From Nymphaea colorata (taxonomy: Eukaryota > Streptophyta > Magnoliopsida > Nymphaeales > Nymphaeaceae): a DNA stretch of 64,000 nt. The position numbers and the translations under genes were made by a program. Location: NCBI RefSeq assembly GCF_008831285.2, contig NC_045151.1, forward strand, positions 12,202,571-12,266,570. The letters are read 5' to 3'. Below, one piece after another: positions 37,370 through 48,512 of this stretch (its first letter is position 1; each line of letters opens with the position of its first letter). The notes under the pieces are model-generated. The model worked only from the letters and a program-made list of their open reading frames with translations, was not told where the DNA came from and searched no databases.

Positions 37370-37930
37370 TGTCACCTGAATGCCGGGTGCGGGTGCCGGT
37401 GCCGGTGCGGGTGCCGGTGCTGGTGCGGCACATCTCAAAAAAATTAGGTGCGGTGGTGCGGTGAAGATATTTTATTAATATTAATATTATTATTATTATT
37501 ATTAATTTTTCGTAGAAATTGAATAACACAATTAAAATTATACATTTTTATGATAGTGGGAAAAAATCAAAAAAGAAATGTTTGAAAAAAAGGCAAACAG
37601 ATCGTTTTATGAAAGTCACCATTCTTTAGTCCTGTATCGTTTTTTTTGAAAGAGAAAAGAAAACATATAATATATCTATAGATGTATTAAATTAGATGCA
37701 ACAGTCGACGGGGATTTGATTTTGTGGATTTTTAATCTGGTTTCATCCCGAAATCATATCCAGATCCAAACCATACAACCAATAAACTTGGTTTGGATTT
37801 GGATTCGACTCGGAACTTGATCCAAGTCCCCTGGGTGCGGTTTGGGTGCGCCTCATCATCGGGTGCGCACCCGCACCCGCAAAGCACCCGGTGCGGGTGC
37901 GAGCTCCTGGGAAACGCACCCAGGTGACAT
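37370..37930. mobile_element. Non-autonomous DNA element with GGTGCG subterminal repeats
   Basis: Bounded by ATGTCACCTG and its exact complement CAGGTGACAT. Just inside each end are clustered hexamers: GGTGCGGGTGCCGGTGCC (37384-37427) on the left, and GCACCCGCACCCGC with GGTGCGGGTGCG (37860-37905) in inverted sense on the right. The middle is AT-rich with an (ATT)n tract (37484-37505). Clustered subterminal hexamers are a feature of transposase-binding regions in non-autonomous DNA elements. No transposase or clear target duplication is visible. Confidence 0.55.
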
Positions 37931-38810
37931 TGCCTGATGCCTGAAAAAAGCCGGCACCTGGTGCAGTAATGAAGCGAGTCCGAGATTATACGGAGCACTA
38001 TCACAAAATCGAATTTAATTCAACTTATAAGAAAGAAAATTCGTCTCCGTTATGGTTGAATTCTAAATACTCATTTAAATTAACAAGGTGACTAAAATGC
38101 GAACCATATACTTGAAAAACAAAAAACTGTTAGCTTCTCAATATTAACATCTCCTATGAAATTAATAAGAAGTTGATAATAAGGGTATGACTGAAACTTA
38201 ATATAATATTGACAAGAAAAAATTGCTTATAACTTACCGGTTTTTGACATTAACAAAAGTTTTATTTCACGCCAATTTACACAACTTTTATAAAAAATGG
38301 TAAACTTTTTTATTTTTAAAAACGATTTCTTTTTCTTTTTTCAACTGACAGAGAAAAGGCCCCACGAATAAATTCCAAAAAAATAAAGGACGGCAAATTC
38401 CTGTACAAGCGCGTTTACTTTGTGTGAGCGAACAAATTAAATAACATGAAAATTTAACTATCCTTAGGTCATAGGTGACAACGTCAGGTTGTATTCTATA
38501 TTGGTTATATTATACATTTTCCTCATCCCACGATAGCAATATAAGCTCGTCCATCCATTCCAGAGGCAACACGGTGCAGAACTGAAGGCCGTAACCGTGA
38601 TGCGTTCATCCCCACCAAATGGAGGGCAGCGATTTTATACCATTGTAGTGATTGGATTTGGATTTGGGCCATTTGGCCAGCACTCCAGATGCAATAGAAA
38701 ATGAACAGTATCAATGGTTGACTTACTTTCTCTTCTTCATAAATCTTCTTTTTCCTCAGAACGGGTTCCTGACTCTTCAGTTCCTGCTCTTGTTGCCAAG
38801 GAAATCGCAG
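37931..38810. other. Upstream region of the membrane-protein gene
   Basis: The reading frame of the downstream gene stays open back to about 38652 but contains no ATG before 38811. A TATATTATAC sequence at 38506-38515 is a possible but unproven promoter element. No other gene is visible. Confidence 0.35.
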
Positions 38811-39605
38811 ATGGCAGAGGAAACCAATTTCCACATATCCATAGAAACCTTCGTATTCTTCTTTGTCATCTTGTTCCCGGGTTTCCATGGATTCGATTCA
38901 TTAGAAGAATTCTCCTTACTTGTGCTTGAGAACGCCAGCAGGCCAACAGTTGATGCTGTTCAAAGAATCATGAGAAATCGGGATCTTCGTTCCTCCCTAG
39001 TTGGGTCTTCTTCTTCTTCTTCTTCTTATTCTTATTCTTCTTCTTCTTCTTCTTCTTCTTCTTCTTCTGCTTCTTCTAATTTTAACCTACAGAAGGTCTT
39101 CCCGGATTTGAAGGTGATAAACTACTGGTTCACCATTAACATACGAGATGATCAACAGCCCCAACCAAGCGATGACGGAGGGGATCCCATCTTGGCAGTA
39201 ACAGTAATCACTATCTCCTCTACTATCCTCTATAGCGTCGTGCTCAACCCTTCCAAAATGATCGGCGGCTTCGCGACGGCCGGCAGGTTCAGGTTCAGCC
39301 TCTACATCACCTTCATCGTCATGATGTTTGTTTCCCTCATCCTGGGTTTCTTCCTGTTGCTTTTCTCCGGCAAGCTTGCGGGAACTGACACACGGGGACC
39401 GGTTTGGATGAAGGAGGATTCACTAGCACAGGCGTCGGTAGCGTCCCTTCTCCTTGCTATGGCCGTTGGCCTGTGCGCCGTGTTGCCGAAACTGGGCTCC
39501 ATCGTGGTGGGCGTGGTCGGCACCTTGGCTGCCTGTCTCGGTGCTGCAGCAGCCGGCCTGGATTTTGGTGCAAGTGGAGATGGTCCGATCGCAGGTCCAA
39601 TTTGA
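38811..39605 (+). CDS. Predicted multi-pass membrane protein with serine tract
   Basis: 264 residues starting MAEETNFHIS; this is the first ATG in the frame. Residues 11-28 are strongly hydrophobic and could be a signal peptide or first membrane segment. Residues 61-89 are a serine-rich tract encoded by a TTC/TCT microsatellite (39007-39078), so its length probably varies. Hydrophobic segments lie near 126-146, 163-187, 206-226 and 229-250; the last is rich in Gly and Ala. The C-terminus is short (DGPIAGPI). The frame is intact, GC content rises through it, and no intron is needed, all favouring a real gene. I do not recognise a named family or function; a plant-specific uncharacterised membrane protein is the best description. 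Confidence 0.75.
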   Translation: MAEETNFHISIETFVFFFVILFPGFHGFDSLEEFSLLVLENASRPTVDAVQRIMRNRDLRSSLVGSSSSSSSYSYSSSSSSSSSSSASSNFNLQKVFPDLKVINYWFTINIRDDQQPQPSDDGGDPILAVTVITISSTILYSVVLNPSKMIGGFATAGRFRFSLYITFIVMMFVSLILGFFLLLFSGKLAGTDTRGPVWMKEDSLAQASVASLLLAMAVGLCAVLPKLGSIVVGVVGTLAACLGAAAAGLDFGASGDGPIAGPI

Positions 39606-42239
39606 AACTGGATATCCAGATCCATTTCCAATGAAGCATACATGGTGTGTGTTGGCTCTGATCATCCTGAGTCTTGTGTTTAATTTTTCCCCCCTTTTCT
39701 GACAGATTTTCTCATGTAGATGCTGATATGATAGGATATATAGGAATATGATATCACGTGATATATACTATCATAAATAGGGATCCTCAGTAAGCAATAG
39801 CCTTTTCAAGTGAGATTCTACATGTCCCCTGTGGTTATATGTATGCAGCAAGAATTGCTCTCTTTAATGGAGAGCGAGTCTGGTGCTATGCGATCTAATG
39901 ATGGATCATATGCACACATCCTGAAAACCTATCTTTAATGTTATTTTTCAAAAATTTTGATTGTCTGAGGGTGATCTACATGGTCCAGAGCCTAGATATT
40001 CCTTCTTAAATTGTTGTATAAATAGGATTTCAAGGATAGAAGATTTAATGACCTAACAGTTTAATTTTTGAAATATAACACTTTGGTGCTACGTTGTTGG
40101 CGCATGTCTCAATGGGCATGGTGTCTTGATGTTAATTAGCATTTAATTGTTGAATCTAAAAGCATCCACAATTACGCTAGGTTTTTTTGGAATAAGAAAA
40201 CATGGTGTTCTTGAAACATGTGTTTCAAAAATACATTAATAATTTTTTTAAGTAAATTCCATTTTAAGTATTCTTTGATTTTGGTTCAATATCACGACCC
40301 GCTTTGTTCTTTTAAGTTGCTTTTCTAGAATCCTCAGCATGTTAATGTAATTTACATGGTTAAAATCTTAGAAATGAATACCCACATGAGTTTATTCCAA
40401 TTATTTTAAATTCAAAGGACCACATGCATGCACTTGATTGTAAAATAAGAAATGTATTTTCTGGCTTTGTATGTTCCAGATATTTAAAATTCGATTGTTT
40501 AAGATCTGAAAATTTTGAACAAACAGGAAAAGCATCTAGTTATCATTTGAGTACTGTTGTTTAGATATTTTTCTAAAATCTTAGAATTTTTTTACTTTCA
40601 AATGCTCGCAAATCGTTTATCAGCCAAATTTGCACTTTTGTACACATACCCTCTAAAACATTTGAAATATGACCATTTGAAGTCCATTGACAAGACATTG
40701 TGTCCTAGTGAGCTCCCTGATATATCCATGTCCTGAAACATGCCGCCTCTACATGCAAAGCAAGTGCAGTTTACGCATATATTAATCTTTAGCCAAGAAA
40801 TCAGGAATAAAAAATGAAAATGAAGAGTACTTGACACTAAAAAAATTGGCATTTCTATTATTTATTTCTACCATTATATGTCACAGAACATACCAAATTG
40901 CCACTTTCAATAACAGTGATAAGAAGTAATAGCACCGACCACCCCCCTGCAAATCGCCAGAGGTGAAAACTCCTTATGGACGGCATATGAGATATATTTG
41001 AAGTTGGATAATTCAGATCAGTTGGGTGTTGAATTCTCTTGTTGAAAAGCACTTGAAGCTAACTAGAGATGGTACGGAAACATAGATCTTTCTAATAAAC
41101 AAAATGAACAATGACATTACCAAGATGAAAACGTCTATAAGCGAAAAACAATCAGAGGCCAACGATCCTTTGGCGTAAAATATTAAAACATCAATGATAA
41201 GAAAAATAGTGCTGCTAGAATATATGTTGCCGTAACATCTATTTAATTCAAGAACAAAGTGTTCATGTTTCAGGACAGAATGATATACTTGTGTCTAAAG
41301 TTTGACTGTTAGAACTAAAAATAATATGCTCTTTCCTTTGTGGCTTCATCGGCCTTCTTTTGTGTTTCTTCATGCTATTAGGATTACTGGAAGCCCCCTA
41401 CTCACTTGGTCCCAACCTCCTGACTCTCTACAACCCCCTCCCCCACAATTTCTCTTCCTTCTTGCCCATGAGTGACATATTTCCAGATGCCATTCATTGG
41501 AGGCAGCAGTCTGACCACTCTTGGCTATCCTCGGTAACACTGCTCTTGGCTACCCATGGGAGACCAGAACAGTTGTGTTATCCATCTAACTACGGCCATA
41601 ATAAGGAGAGACATATCTAGTTGCGAAAAAAAACAAAGGGACATTTTTGAAATCATTGAAAAAGAAATGTCCTTTTAAGTTTTTTCACTTTTTTTAACTT
41701 CTTATTTTGCCCTTCCAAAACGTTTCTTTTTTATTTAAATAAGGGCATTTTTGTTATTAAATGTTGGTGCACTAAATTAGCACCACATACGTACCTCGGC
41801 ATCCGGCCGGCCCAGCCCAATGCATCCGGCCGGCCCAGCCCAATCAGAGTCAGGTTGAGGCTGGCTCGAAACCCGAGTTAGGGCCTGGTTTGGCGTGACC
41901 CGGTTATAATGAAAAATATTTTTTAAATATAAAATATTTTTTTAATATAAGATATTTTTTATAATAATATTTTTTATTTGTTATTGAGCCAAATCAAGTA
42001 ACTTCTGGTGGTGACATTCTGTCGGCCGTCACTACTGGCTGCTTTCATTCCCTTTATCAGTCAATGCATTTGTTCACAACTTTCTTTGGTGCCCTTTCCT
42101 TCCCTCTCTCTCTATCTCTTTCTCCTAGGCTCTAGCTCTCGAGCATCCTATCCACCCTTCCAAGGTCAACAGGTTTAAAAGTGGCGTTCAATTTTTTTTA
42201 TTTCCTTCTGTTTTTGTGTAGTTCCCATACAAGTTTTTC
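39606..42239. other. Long intergenic stretch
   Basis: 3' flank of the membrane-protein gene followed by AT-rich DNA. On the minus strand near 40640-40740 a short stretch (GGMFQDMDISGSSLGHNVL) sits between an AG and a GT and might be an isolated exon, but I do not recognise it. A 23-bp tandem duplication containing CCGGCCGGCCCAGCCC lies at 41799-41844. Nothing else can be supported. Confidence 0.35.
41799..41844. repeat. 23-bp perfect tandem duplication
   Basis: GCATCCGGCCGGCCCAGCCC plus AAT, twice in a row, starting at 41799 and 41822. It is strikingly GC-rich in an AT-rich setting. Confidence 0.95.
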
Positions 42240-43400
42240 TTTCTTAGATACATGAAAAGCTTCTGGTTACATCATATAATGCCTTCCTCCAAATCTCCAT
42301 GAAAGAAAGCTGTTTTGACTTCTAACTACTTTAAGAGTAGATTTTCAGTTGCCAGGAAGCTCAGCACCAACCTAATAGTAGCCAATTGATCAGGAAAAAA
42401 ATTTCAGTGCAGGTTATACATTTTCTCTACTGGAATCTTATTCAACATAATAAAAATATGTAGACAAATACGCTTTCCAAAATCATTTTCTCCATTCAAA
42501 TTTTTGTTTGTACAGAAGTTGTCAAACTTCTTGCTATCATATACACTACTATCGTCTGATTGCAGGCATTTGAAACTTTCTTATTTGTTTGATTTTCTAC
42601 TTCACCTTTCCACCTTTTAAAGATATAAAAAGTATGAGATGAACTCATACCTTTCAAGTACAGTCATCAATGAACGTAAAATAATAGAGTGATCATCCAA
42701 GGAAACGAACGTGGGCTGGCCACCAAACACCTGTATGCATTAACTCCAACTTCACCTTTTTCAGTGGTCACCCCACTTTAGAGAAAGTGACCAGCTTTTT
42801 CTTCCCAAAAATGAGATATTTGTTAAGTCCAACTTCTATAGTTTGCAGGTTAAACATTTTCTTTGTTGCCATAATTTTCATTCTTTTTTCATTTATATGT
42901 CAAAGTCTGTAATGTTATAGTAGCATATTGTCATCACACCTTGTTACAACCATCGTGTTATTGATATCTACAATCATATACAGAGTTCACAACTTGTTAT
43001 CTTATGCTATAGTCATCCTACCTTTAGTTATCTTCCAACATCCACCAACAAATATAGTGACCAACCCCTCATTGTCTAGCTAAATAACAAAAATCAGATT
43101 TTTGCATAAACCTATAACGTGTCTAACATCTTTCAGTTTCCATGCATGCCTGTTATGCATTCTTATATGGACATCTCCTAGCTTCTCATGGTCCATCATA
43201 TACAAAATAGACCTTCCAAAGTTTTCTACACCAAAATTTTGCATACTCACTTTACAAGAAGTAGAGAGAAAGGATGTACTAGAAGTTGAAATCCAAGATT
43301 CAATGGAGCTATGCATCATGTATCTTCTTTGTGACAATATTTGCATATTCTTCTTTGTGTTTATAGTTTTACTTTTTCAGCAATGGATAATCCCTTTTCT
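42240..43400 (-). pseudogene. Ty1-copia pol relic
   Basis: On the minus strand, 43346-43080 encodes the region after the protease (HEKLGDVHIRMHNRHAWKLK, then DVRHVIGLCKNLIF). Positions 42500-42240 encode the reverse-transcriptase start: LEVKTAFFHGDLEEG, then QPEAFHVSKK. The order is that expected for one minus-strand copia pol, with the integrase between them too decayed to read. Stops and frameshifts are frequent. No LTRs could be paired, so it is older or more broken than the element at 52763-58070. Confidence 0.75.
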
Positions 43401-43739
43401 AATGGCCTAGTGACAATCTACCCCTTAAGGTGCATGCTTCCATGCATGTGGGGTGCTGAGAAATGAGGTAGAGAAAAAGCAAAACAACATTGAAAAGGGA
43501 AACATAAAATTGCCAAAGCGCAAGTTGGTTACTAGACACAAACCATATGTAGACATGAAAGTGATGTTTTGTTTTTAGAAGCAAAAATCATGCAATACTT
43601 AGCTAGTGGCGGTGATAGAAACTGTAGTTTTGGATGTAGACCAATAATATGAAGTACAAATTAATAGAGAAAATTAAAGGGAATGGGATTTTAAAAAATA
43701 ATTAAAGCCTATAGAAGGCCTTGGGGGTTGTTGAAATGT
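43401..43739. other. Unassigned stretch
   Basis: Noncoding sequence between a minus-strand copia relic and a plus-strand LINE relic. Nothing recognisable. Confidence 0.35.
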
Positions 43740-44800
43740 TTTGAAAAAAGATGAATCACAGAATAAATTGTTTTGGGGCTAAACTCAATGGAGGAGGGTA
43801 TCTTTCCCCAACCATGGCCTTTATTGATGATATTATTATGTTTTGTAGAGCAGAGAATGCTATAACATTATTCTTAAGGAAGATACATGCATACTTGAGG
43901 TGAAGGGTGGATGATGATCAAGTGATCAAGATCCTCTATGCCTCCACTTAGATTAAAAGAAAGGTAGTATCAAGAGGCTAGTTATTGGCTGGGGGGAGGG
44001 GACATTAAAGTGCTACCATTTACTTGCTTGGCATTTATGGTATCCCTGGATAAAATTTCTAAATGTCTAAATGAGTGGAGAAAGACGAACTTGTCTTGTG
44101 CAAAATTGATATGCATGCTTGACTAAGCATGCAAAGTATCAAGTAGTTTATTTCTGGTCACAAGCATTTAAAATTCTTCCTTAAGTGGAAAGTTTAAAAT
44201 TAGCTTTATGGGTTCCTTTCAGTGAGTGGGAGGCTGGACAACATTTTCACCTCATTAGGTGGGAATGATCTCTTTAATTACAAAGAGGGTGGGATTTAGA
44301 TGAAGGACTTAATTACTCTAAACAAGACTCTCAATCTAGCTATATCCAGGGGGTTAATCCCAATGGGCAAATTATATATGTACAATTCAAGCTTATGGCT
44401 GATAAGGGTTAAGGTGAAGCTAAAGATTCTTGGTGTTGGAAAGTTTCTTTTGGGTTGATAGGAAGTAGGCAACCATGCCATTAGGCAATTAGGCAATGAA
44501 GAGTCGGTCCGAATGTGGACAAAACTATAGGGTTTCAAAATCAGTCCCATTTCTATTACTAGTGCACGATCTGATTATCAAGTATTGGCTAAGGGAGATC
44601 TTTTAAAACAGAGGGTGAGGTCCCCCCTAGGTAAACCTTATCTTAGATTTTACTATAGGTGGAGAGAATGACCACCACAAGAAAATGTAGCATTAGTTCT
44701 AGCTAGCTGTCCTGAGATGCAGCAATCAGTTGAGAAGCCAATCAACCATATTTTCCTTGTGTGCAGTTCTACCAAGCTCTGGGCATCTGTCACTGTTGCT
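43740..44800 (+). pseudogene. LINE reverse-transcriptase relic
   Basis: Positions 43818-43895 encode AFIDDIIMFCRAENAITLFL, the reverse-transcriptase box with FIDD in place of the usual FADD. Further on come GGI then MKDLITLNKTLNLAISRG (44290-44355) and, near 44700-44790, EKPINHIFLVCSSTKLWAS, a zf-RVT-like end. The frame is broken many times. Unlike the other two LINE relics here, this copy keeps part of the catalytic domain. Confidence 0.75.
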
Positions 44801-45160
44801 TAATATAGTGGATGTGATAGCTAGAAGCCATAAGGAGATGGACAATGGCATCTTCCATGAGGGGCTAGATCACCAAAAGCTGGTTGATAACGTTCCCAAA
44901 GATCAATCTAGGAAAGTTTTGGCATTTAAGAAAGGAAGTCCTGATCTTCACAAGGGTGTAAGGAAATCGGCAGATTGCGTTTGCCATCTGTGGGAGAGGA
45001 TGTTAAGGATTTGATAATTAATATTCATGTCAACCAAGATTCAAAAGAGACATTTAATTTTCTTATGGGGTGCAAACAAATGTATATCTTACGAGGCACG
45101 TCATGTATTTCCTCTATATAAATGCAGATCTCTATGAAAGAAATGTAAGTTGAAATGAAG
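44801..45160. other. Unassigned stretch before the PELPK block
   Basis: Short open frames only, and no recognisable features. The PELPK segmental duplication begins near 45160. Confidence 0.35.
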
Positions 45161-45229
45161 AGAATAGTGGATGTATCGTTGGCCCGAATCAGCAAATTCG
45201 TCTAAAGTTAGCGGTCAACGGCCCATTTG

Positions 45230-45374
45230 CACTACTGCAGTCTCTGGAGCTCTTGTCTGCCCCATTAAAAGCACCAGAGGTTATTTTAACTCGCGCGCTA
45301 TTTTAGCACCACTAGTAGCGCCAGAGCTGCTACTAATTTAGTGCCGCTGCTACCTTATTTAATTTGTTGTAGTG
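45230..45374. mobile_element. CACTA-like MITE, copy 1
   Basis: Begins CACTACTGCAG and ends TTTGTTGTAGTG, flanked on both sides by TTG, a 3-bp target duplication as expected for the CACTA superfamily. It is 145 bp with no coding capacity. A related copy sits at the same place in block 2. Confidence 0.75.
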
Positions 45375-45945
45375 TTGGTTCAATACTTGACTTAGAGGTA
45401 TCATGTGTTACCCACCGTAAAAAATAAATGTAGCAATAATTTTTACCTATTCAGGATCGAATCAAATTAAATGCTGAATCACATTAATTGGCAGCCGTGA
45501 GCCGGCCTGCGAGATCAAACTCATCTTCCAATTTTTATGACAATGGCACGGACCACTTGAAGCCATGAAACAAGAACCTGCTAAGTTTCTCTTCATTGCT
45601 TCCGCCATATTGACATACCGAATTCCAATTTCTCGCTCCCGCCAGATTGGAGAGGTATGTATTTCAGTAAAGCTTCATACGTGGAGTATATAATCTAAAA
45701 ACTCTTTAACCAGACAAATGTGCAGCAGAGTAGAGCAGAGCAGAGAGAAGGGTTGTGACAGCAAACTTCGAAGCGACATTAAAGAGTTGGTGCTTAACAG
45801 GCGCACTATTGCCGAATACAAGGCAATTACTGCCAATCATATGCAGAAATTACTTATAATTTGCCAAGTAAGTTGGCAACCCTGATTAGAAAGAAGGGTT
45901 GGACACAGTAGTATGAGCTACAGTGGGCAACCTCACATACATGCG

Positions 45946-46122
45946 TAAAAGACAAGAAATACACAGCGAGTCTAAGTCTAATGGTGAAGAAGGCCAATTA
46001 GCCATAAAAGACAAGAACTACACAGCGAGTCTAAGTCTAATGGTGAAGAAGGCCAAATAGCCATAAAAGACAAGAAATACACAGTGAGTCTTAGTCTAAT
46101 GGTGAAGAAGGCCAAATAGCGC
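45946..46122. repeat. 59-bp tandem repeat, three copies, downstream of PELPK gene 1
   Basis: The unit around GACAAGAAATACACAGCGAG and AATGGTGAAGAAGGCCAA repeats with a 59-bp period three times, with few changes. Block 2 has a single version at about 52295-52345. It probably lies in the 3' untranslated region of the minus-strand gene. Confidence 0.9.
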
Positions 46123-46182
46123 CAAGCTAAGCATGGCCGGCTCTGTATGTGACGTACGTGACCATCAGGATGAAGTGGGCTT

Positions 46183-46632
46183 CTAGGGAACAGCAGGAAA
46201 TCCAGGTAGAGTTGGCTTGGGGAAAGCTGGGAATCCAGGAAGAGTAGGCATTGGCATAACTGGGAACTCAGGAAGAGTAGGCATGGGCAGCTGGGGGATC
46301 TCTGGCAATTTGGGCAGCCCTGGAAGATGAAGATCAAATGGGTTGGGGATTTCCGGGAACTTCATCTCAGGCAGATGCTGACCTTCAGTGAGCTTGGGGA
46401 TCTCCGGGAATTTAGTTTCAGGCGGAGTTGGGAATTCAGGCTTGGGCAAGATTGGTATTGTTGGGAAAGTGGGTTGATCATGTGGCTTCACCTCCTCTGG
46501 TGCAGTCTTCGTCTCATCAGCTGCTTCCAACAGATAGCGCCCACCCAAACATACATGGCTCATGGTTAGCATTGACAGAGAGATGAGAAGGAGAGGTAAG
46601 AAGGCAGAGCAGCCATGATCAGAAGAAGCCAT
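46183..46632 (-). CDS. PELPK-like proline-rich secreted protein (gene 1, open)
   Basis: 149 residues starting MASSDHGCSA, in a context shared by all four copies. Residues 1 to about 29 form a secretory signal peptide ending near SHVCLGG, followed by GRYLLEA. From residue 54 the protein is made of PELPK-like pentapeptides (KFPEIPK, GLPKLPEIP, PTLPEFP). Such proteins (PELPK1 type in Arabidopsis) are secreted, hydroxyprolinated cell-wall proteins; that role here is by family resemblance. The usual C-terminal YKPTSP is missing: a TAG stands where the relatives have a TAC tyrosine codon, and the lost codons can still be read downstream. It is the only one of the four copies open from start to stop. 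A TATAAATA box lies about 80 bp upstream. Confidence 0.8.
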   Translation of the reverse strand: MASSDHGCSAFLPLLLISLSMLTMSHVCLGGRYLLEAADETKTAPEEVKPHDQPTFPTIPILPKPEFPTPPETKFPEIPKLTEGQHLPEMKFPEIPNPFDLHLPGLPKLPEIPQLPMPTLPEFPVMPMPTLPGFPAFPKPTLPGFPAVP

Positions 46633-46708
46633 GGCACTGCAAAAGACAACTCTGAGCTCTGTATGTAAGAAGTGGTGTCTATGAGTAGGGTATGCAATTG
46701 GTGCTTGG

Positions 46709-46716
46709 TATTTATA
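46709..46716 (-). promoter_or_regulatory. TATA box of PELPK gene 1
   Basis: TATAAATA on the minus strand, about 80 bp upstream of the start codon and within the sequence ATTCTATAAATACCAAGC, which is conserved before the other PELPK copies. Confidence 0.8.
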
Positions 46717-48426
46717 GAATAAACTCGGCAGCATGGTCAGATGCTACGTGCTTAATTAGGGCCTGGGGTTTTTTTTTTTTAATCGTTGCACATGGCCACC
46801 TTCCCACAGCTGGCTCTCTTTATCTGTACAATATAATTTGCTGTGAAATAGCTGCAATATCATAAATTAAGTAGTCCAACCACTTGCAAAGACACATGAA
46901 CTAACAGTTCAGAACTCAATCACTTACTGATCAGATTCGTCCACGGCCTGTGAAATATAACGCTCATGAACTCCATTTTGGCAACGTATTTTCCAGGATA
47001 ACTGGCCAAATCAAGATCTGATAATATCTCTTCAACCAAAGCAGGCGATATTTAACTATTGATCATTGAATCCTGGTGCTGCAATTTTTGAAATTTCACT
47101 CGGACTGGATCCAAATGGGAGATGGACGACTAATGCGTACTTGGACGTACGTGTATATGGGAAATTAAAACTTAAAGAAGTAAATTCACGATGATTTTTA
47201 TGTGTTTTTCTAAGACCAGTCACACTAATATGGAGATGATCTAGTGCACTAATATGACGATCTTCAAAGCCAAGCAATAAAGATTGAAAAGATCATGCGT
47301 TCTCTTAACTAATATATATAAAAATTATTCATTTCATATTTCAAAGAAGTCAAACCATTACTGCCCTTACTGTTGGACTGTGAAGCCTGATCCATACTAG
47401 ATAGCTTTCCTTAATTTAAGCTTTGTACTATGTAAGTTTCTATGACAGTAAAAACCGCTCTGTGTGGCCGCTGTGGCATAAGAGAATGTTGTTTTTGAAC
47501 CACGTAAATCTTTGTGTGTTTTTTCACTCTTTCTCTTCTTTTGATTTCTATTAGCTTGGTGTGTTAAAAAGAGAGTGTCAGAAAGCTTCGTTCCTAACAC
47601 TAACATGCTCCTTGTATATGTATCGGAAAAGTTGGGTTATGATCAATATAAATATCATAAAAATTAGGAGGGTTGTAGATATAAAGTTTTGATCTGACAT
47701 GGTTCATTCCATGCCTGGATCAGATTCTTCTGAAACTGTTTTCATCCTGATTGAAATAGGTTGATGATTCAAATCTGCTATCATTTTCCTTTACCAAACA
47801 ATGAAATTTAAAACTCATACCAGTGTCATAGATACCATGAGATTTTTTAAAATGTCGCAATATTTATGAAGAAGTCAAATAAAACGAAGAACTCGGAAAA
47901 AGTTCTGGGGCCCATAATTGATAAGATTTTTTTCATCGTAAAGGAGGAAAGCTCTGGGGCCCATAATTAATAGATTTTTTCTATCGTTTCCATAATCTTC
48001 TTCAACTGAATTAGCAAGGAATGTGATCCGTCGAACTAGACTAATGTTTCTAATTTATGAAGGTTCGACTATGATTGAGCATGTGGTAGCTATGACGTGA
48101 TGCACTTTCACGCTTTTATGTGACTGTTATCATTGAGTTGCAAGCATGGTTTGGTTGATAGATTACACAACTTCATATCCTTTACCAAGACGGAGCTCAT
48201 TATTAGCATGAAGTCGTTGCCGAATTTGAACGGTATGTGATTGACTACTCATCTGTTTGATGTATGTGAGTATAGTTCAAGTGTACACCTGAGTGGTTGG
48301 ACTACTTGTTTACGATATCAGACCTCCACAGCAAATTCTAGCGTACAGAAGTGGGAAGGTGGCCAAACGTGCAACAATTCAAAACTCCGAAGCACAAAGC
48401 ATCTGAACATGCTTCCGTCTTTATTC
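46717..48426. promoter_or_regulatory. Shared upstream region of divergent PELPK genes 1 and 2
   Basis: 1.7 kb between two divergently transcribed genes. The part next to gene 2 (47900-48420) matches the upstream flank of gene 3 (58290-58880, opposite strand), with shared words such as TCTTCAACTGAATTAGCAAG and TATAGTTCAAGTGTAC. No gene is seen; a minus-strand frame at 47056-47277 has no recognisable content. Confidence 0.5.
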
Positions 48427-48434
48427 TATAAATA
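48427..48434 (+). promoter_or_regulatory. TATA box of PELPK gene 2
   Basis: TATAAATA within ATTCTATAAATACCGAGC, 79 bp before the ATG at 48513. Confidence 0.8.
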
Positions 48435-48512
48435 CCGAGCTCCAACTGCAAACTCTACACATAGACACCACATCTTAGGATTTTGCACACAGAGCTCGGA
48501 GTTTTCTGCACC

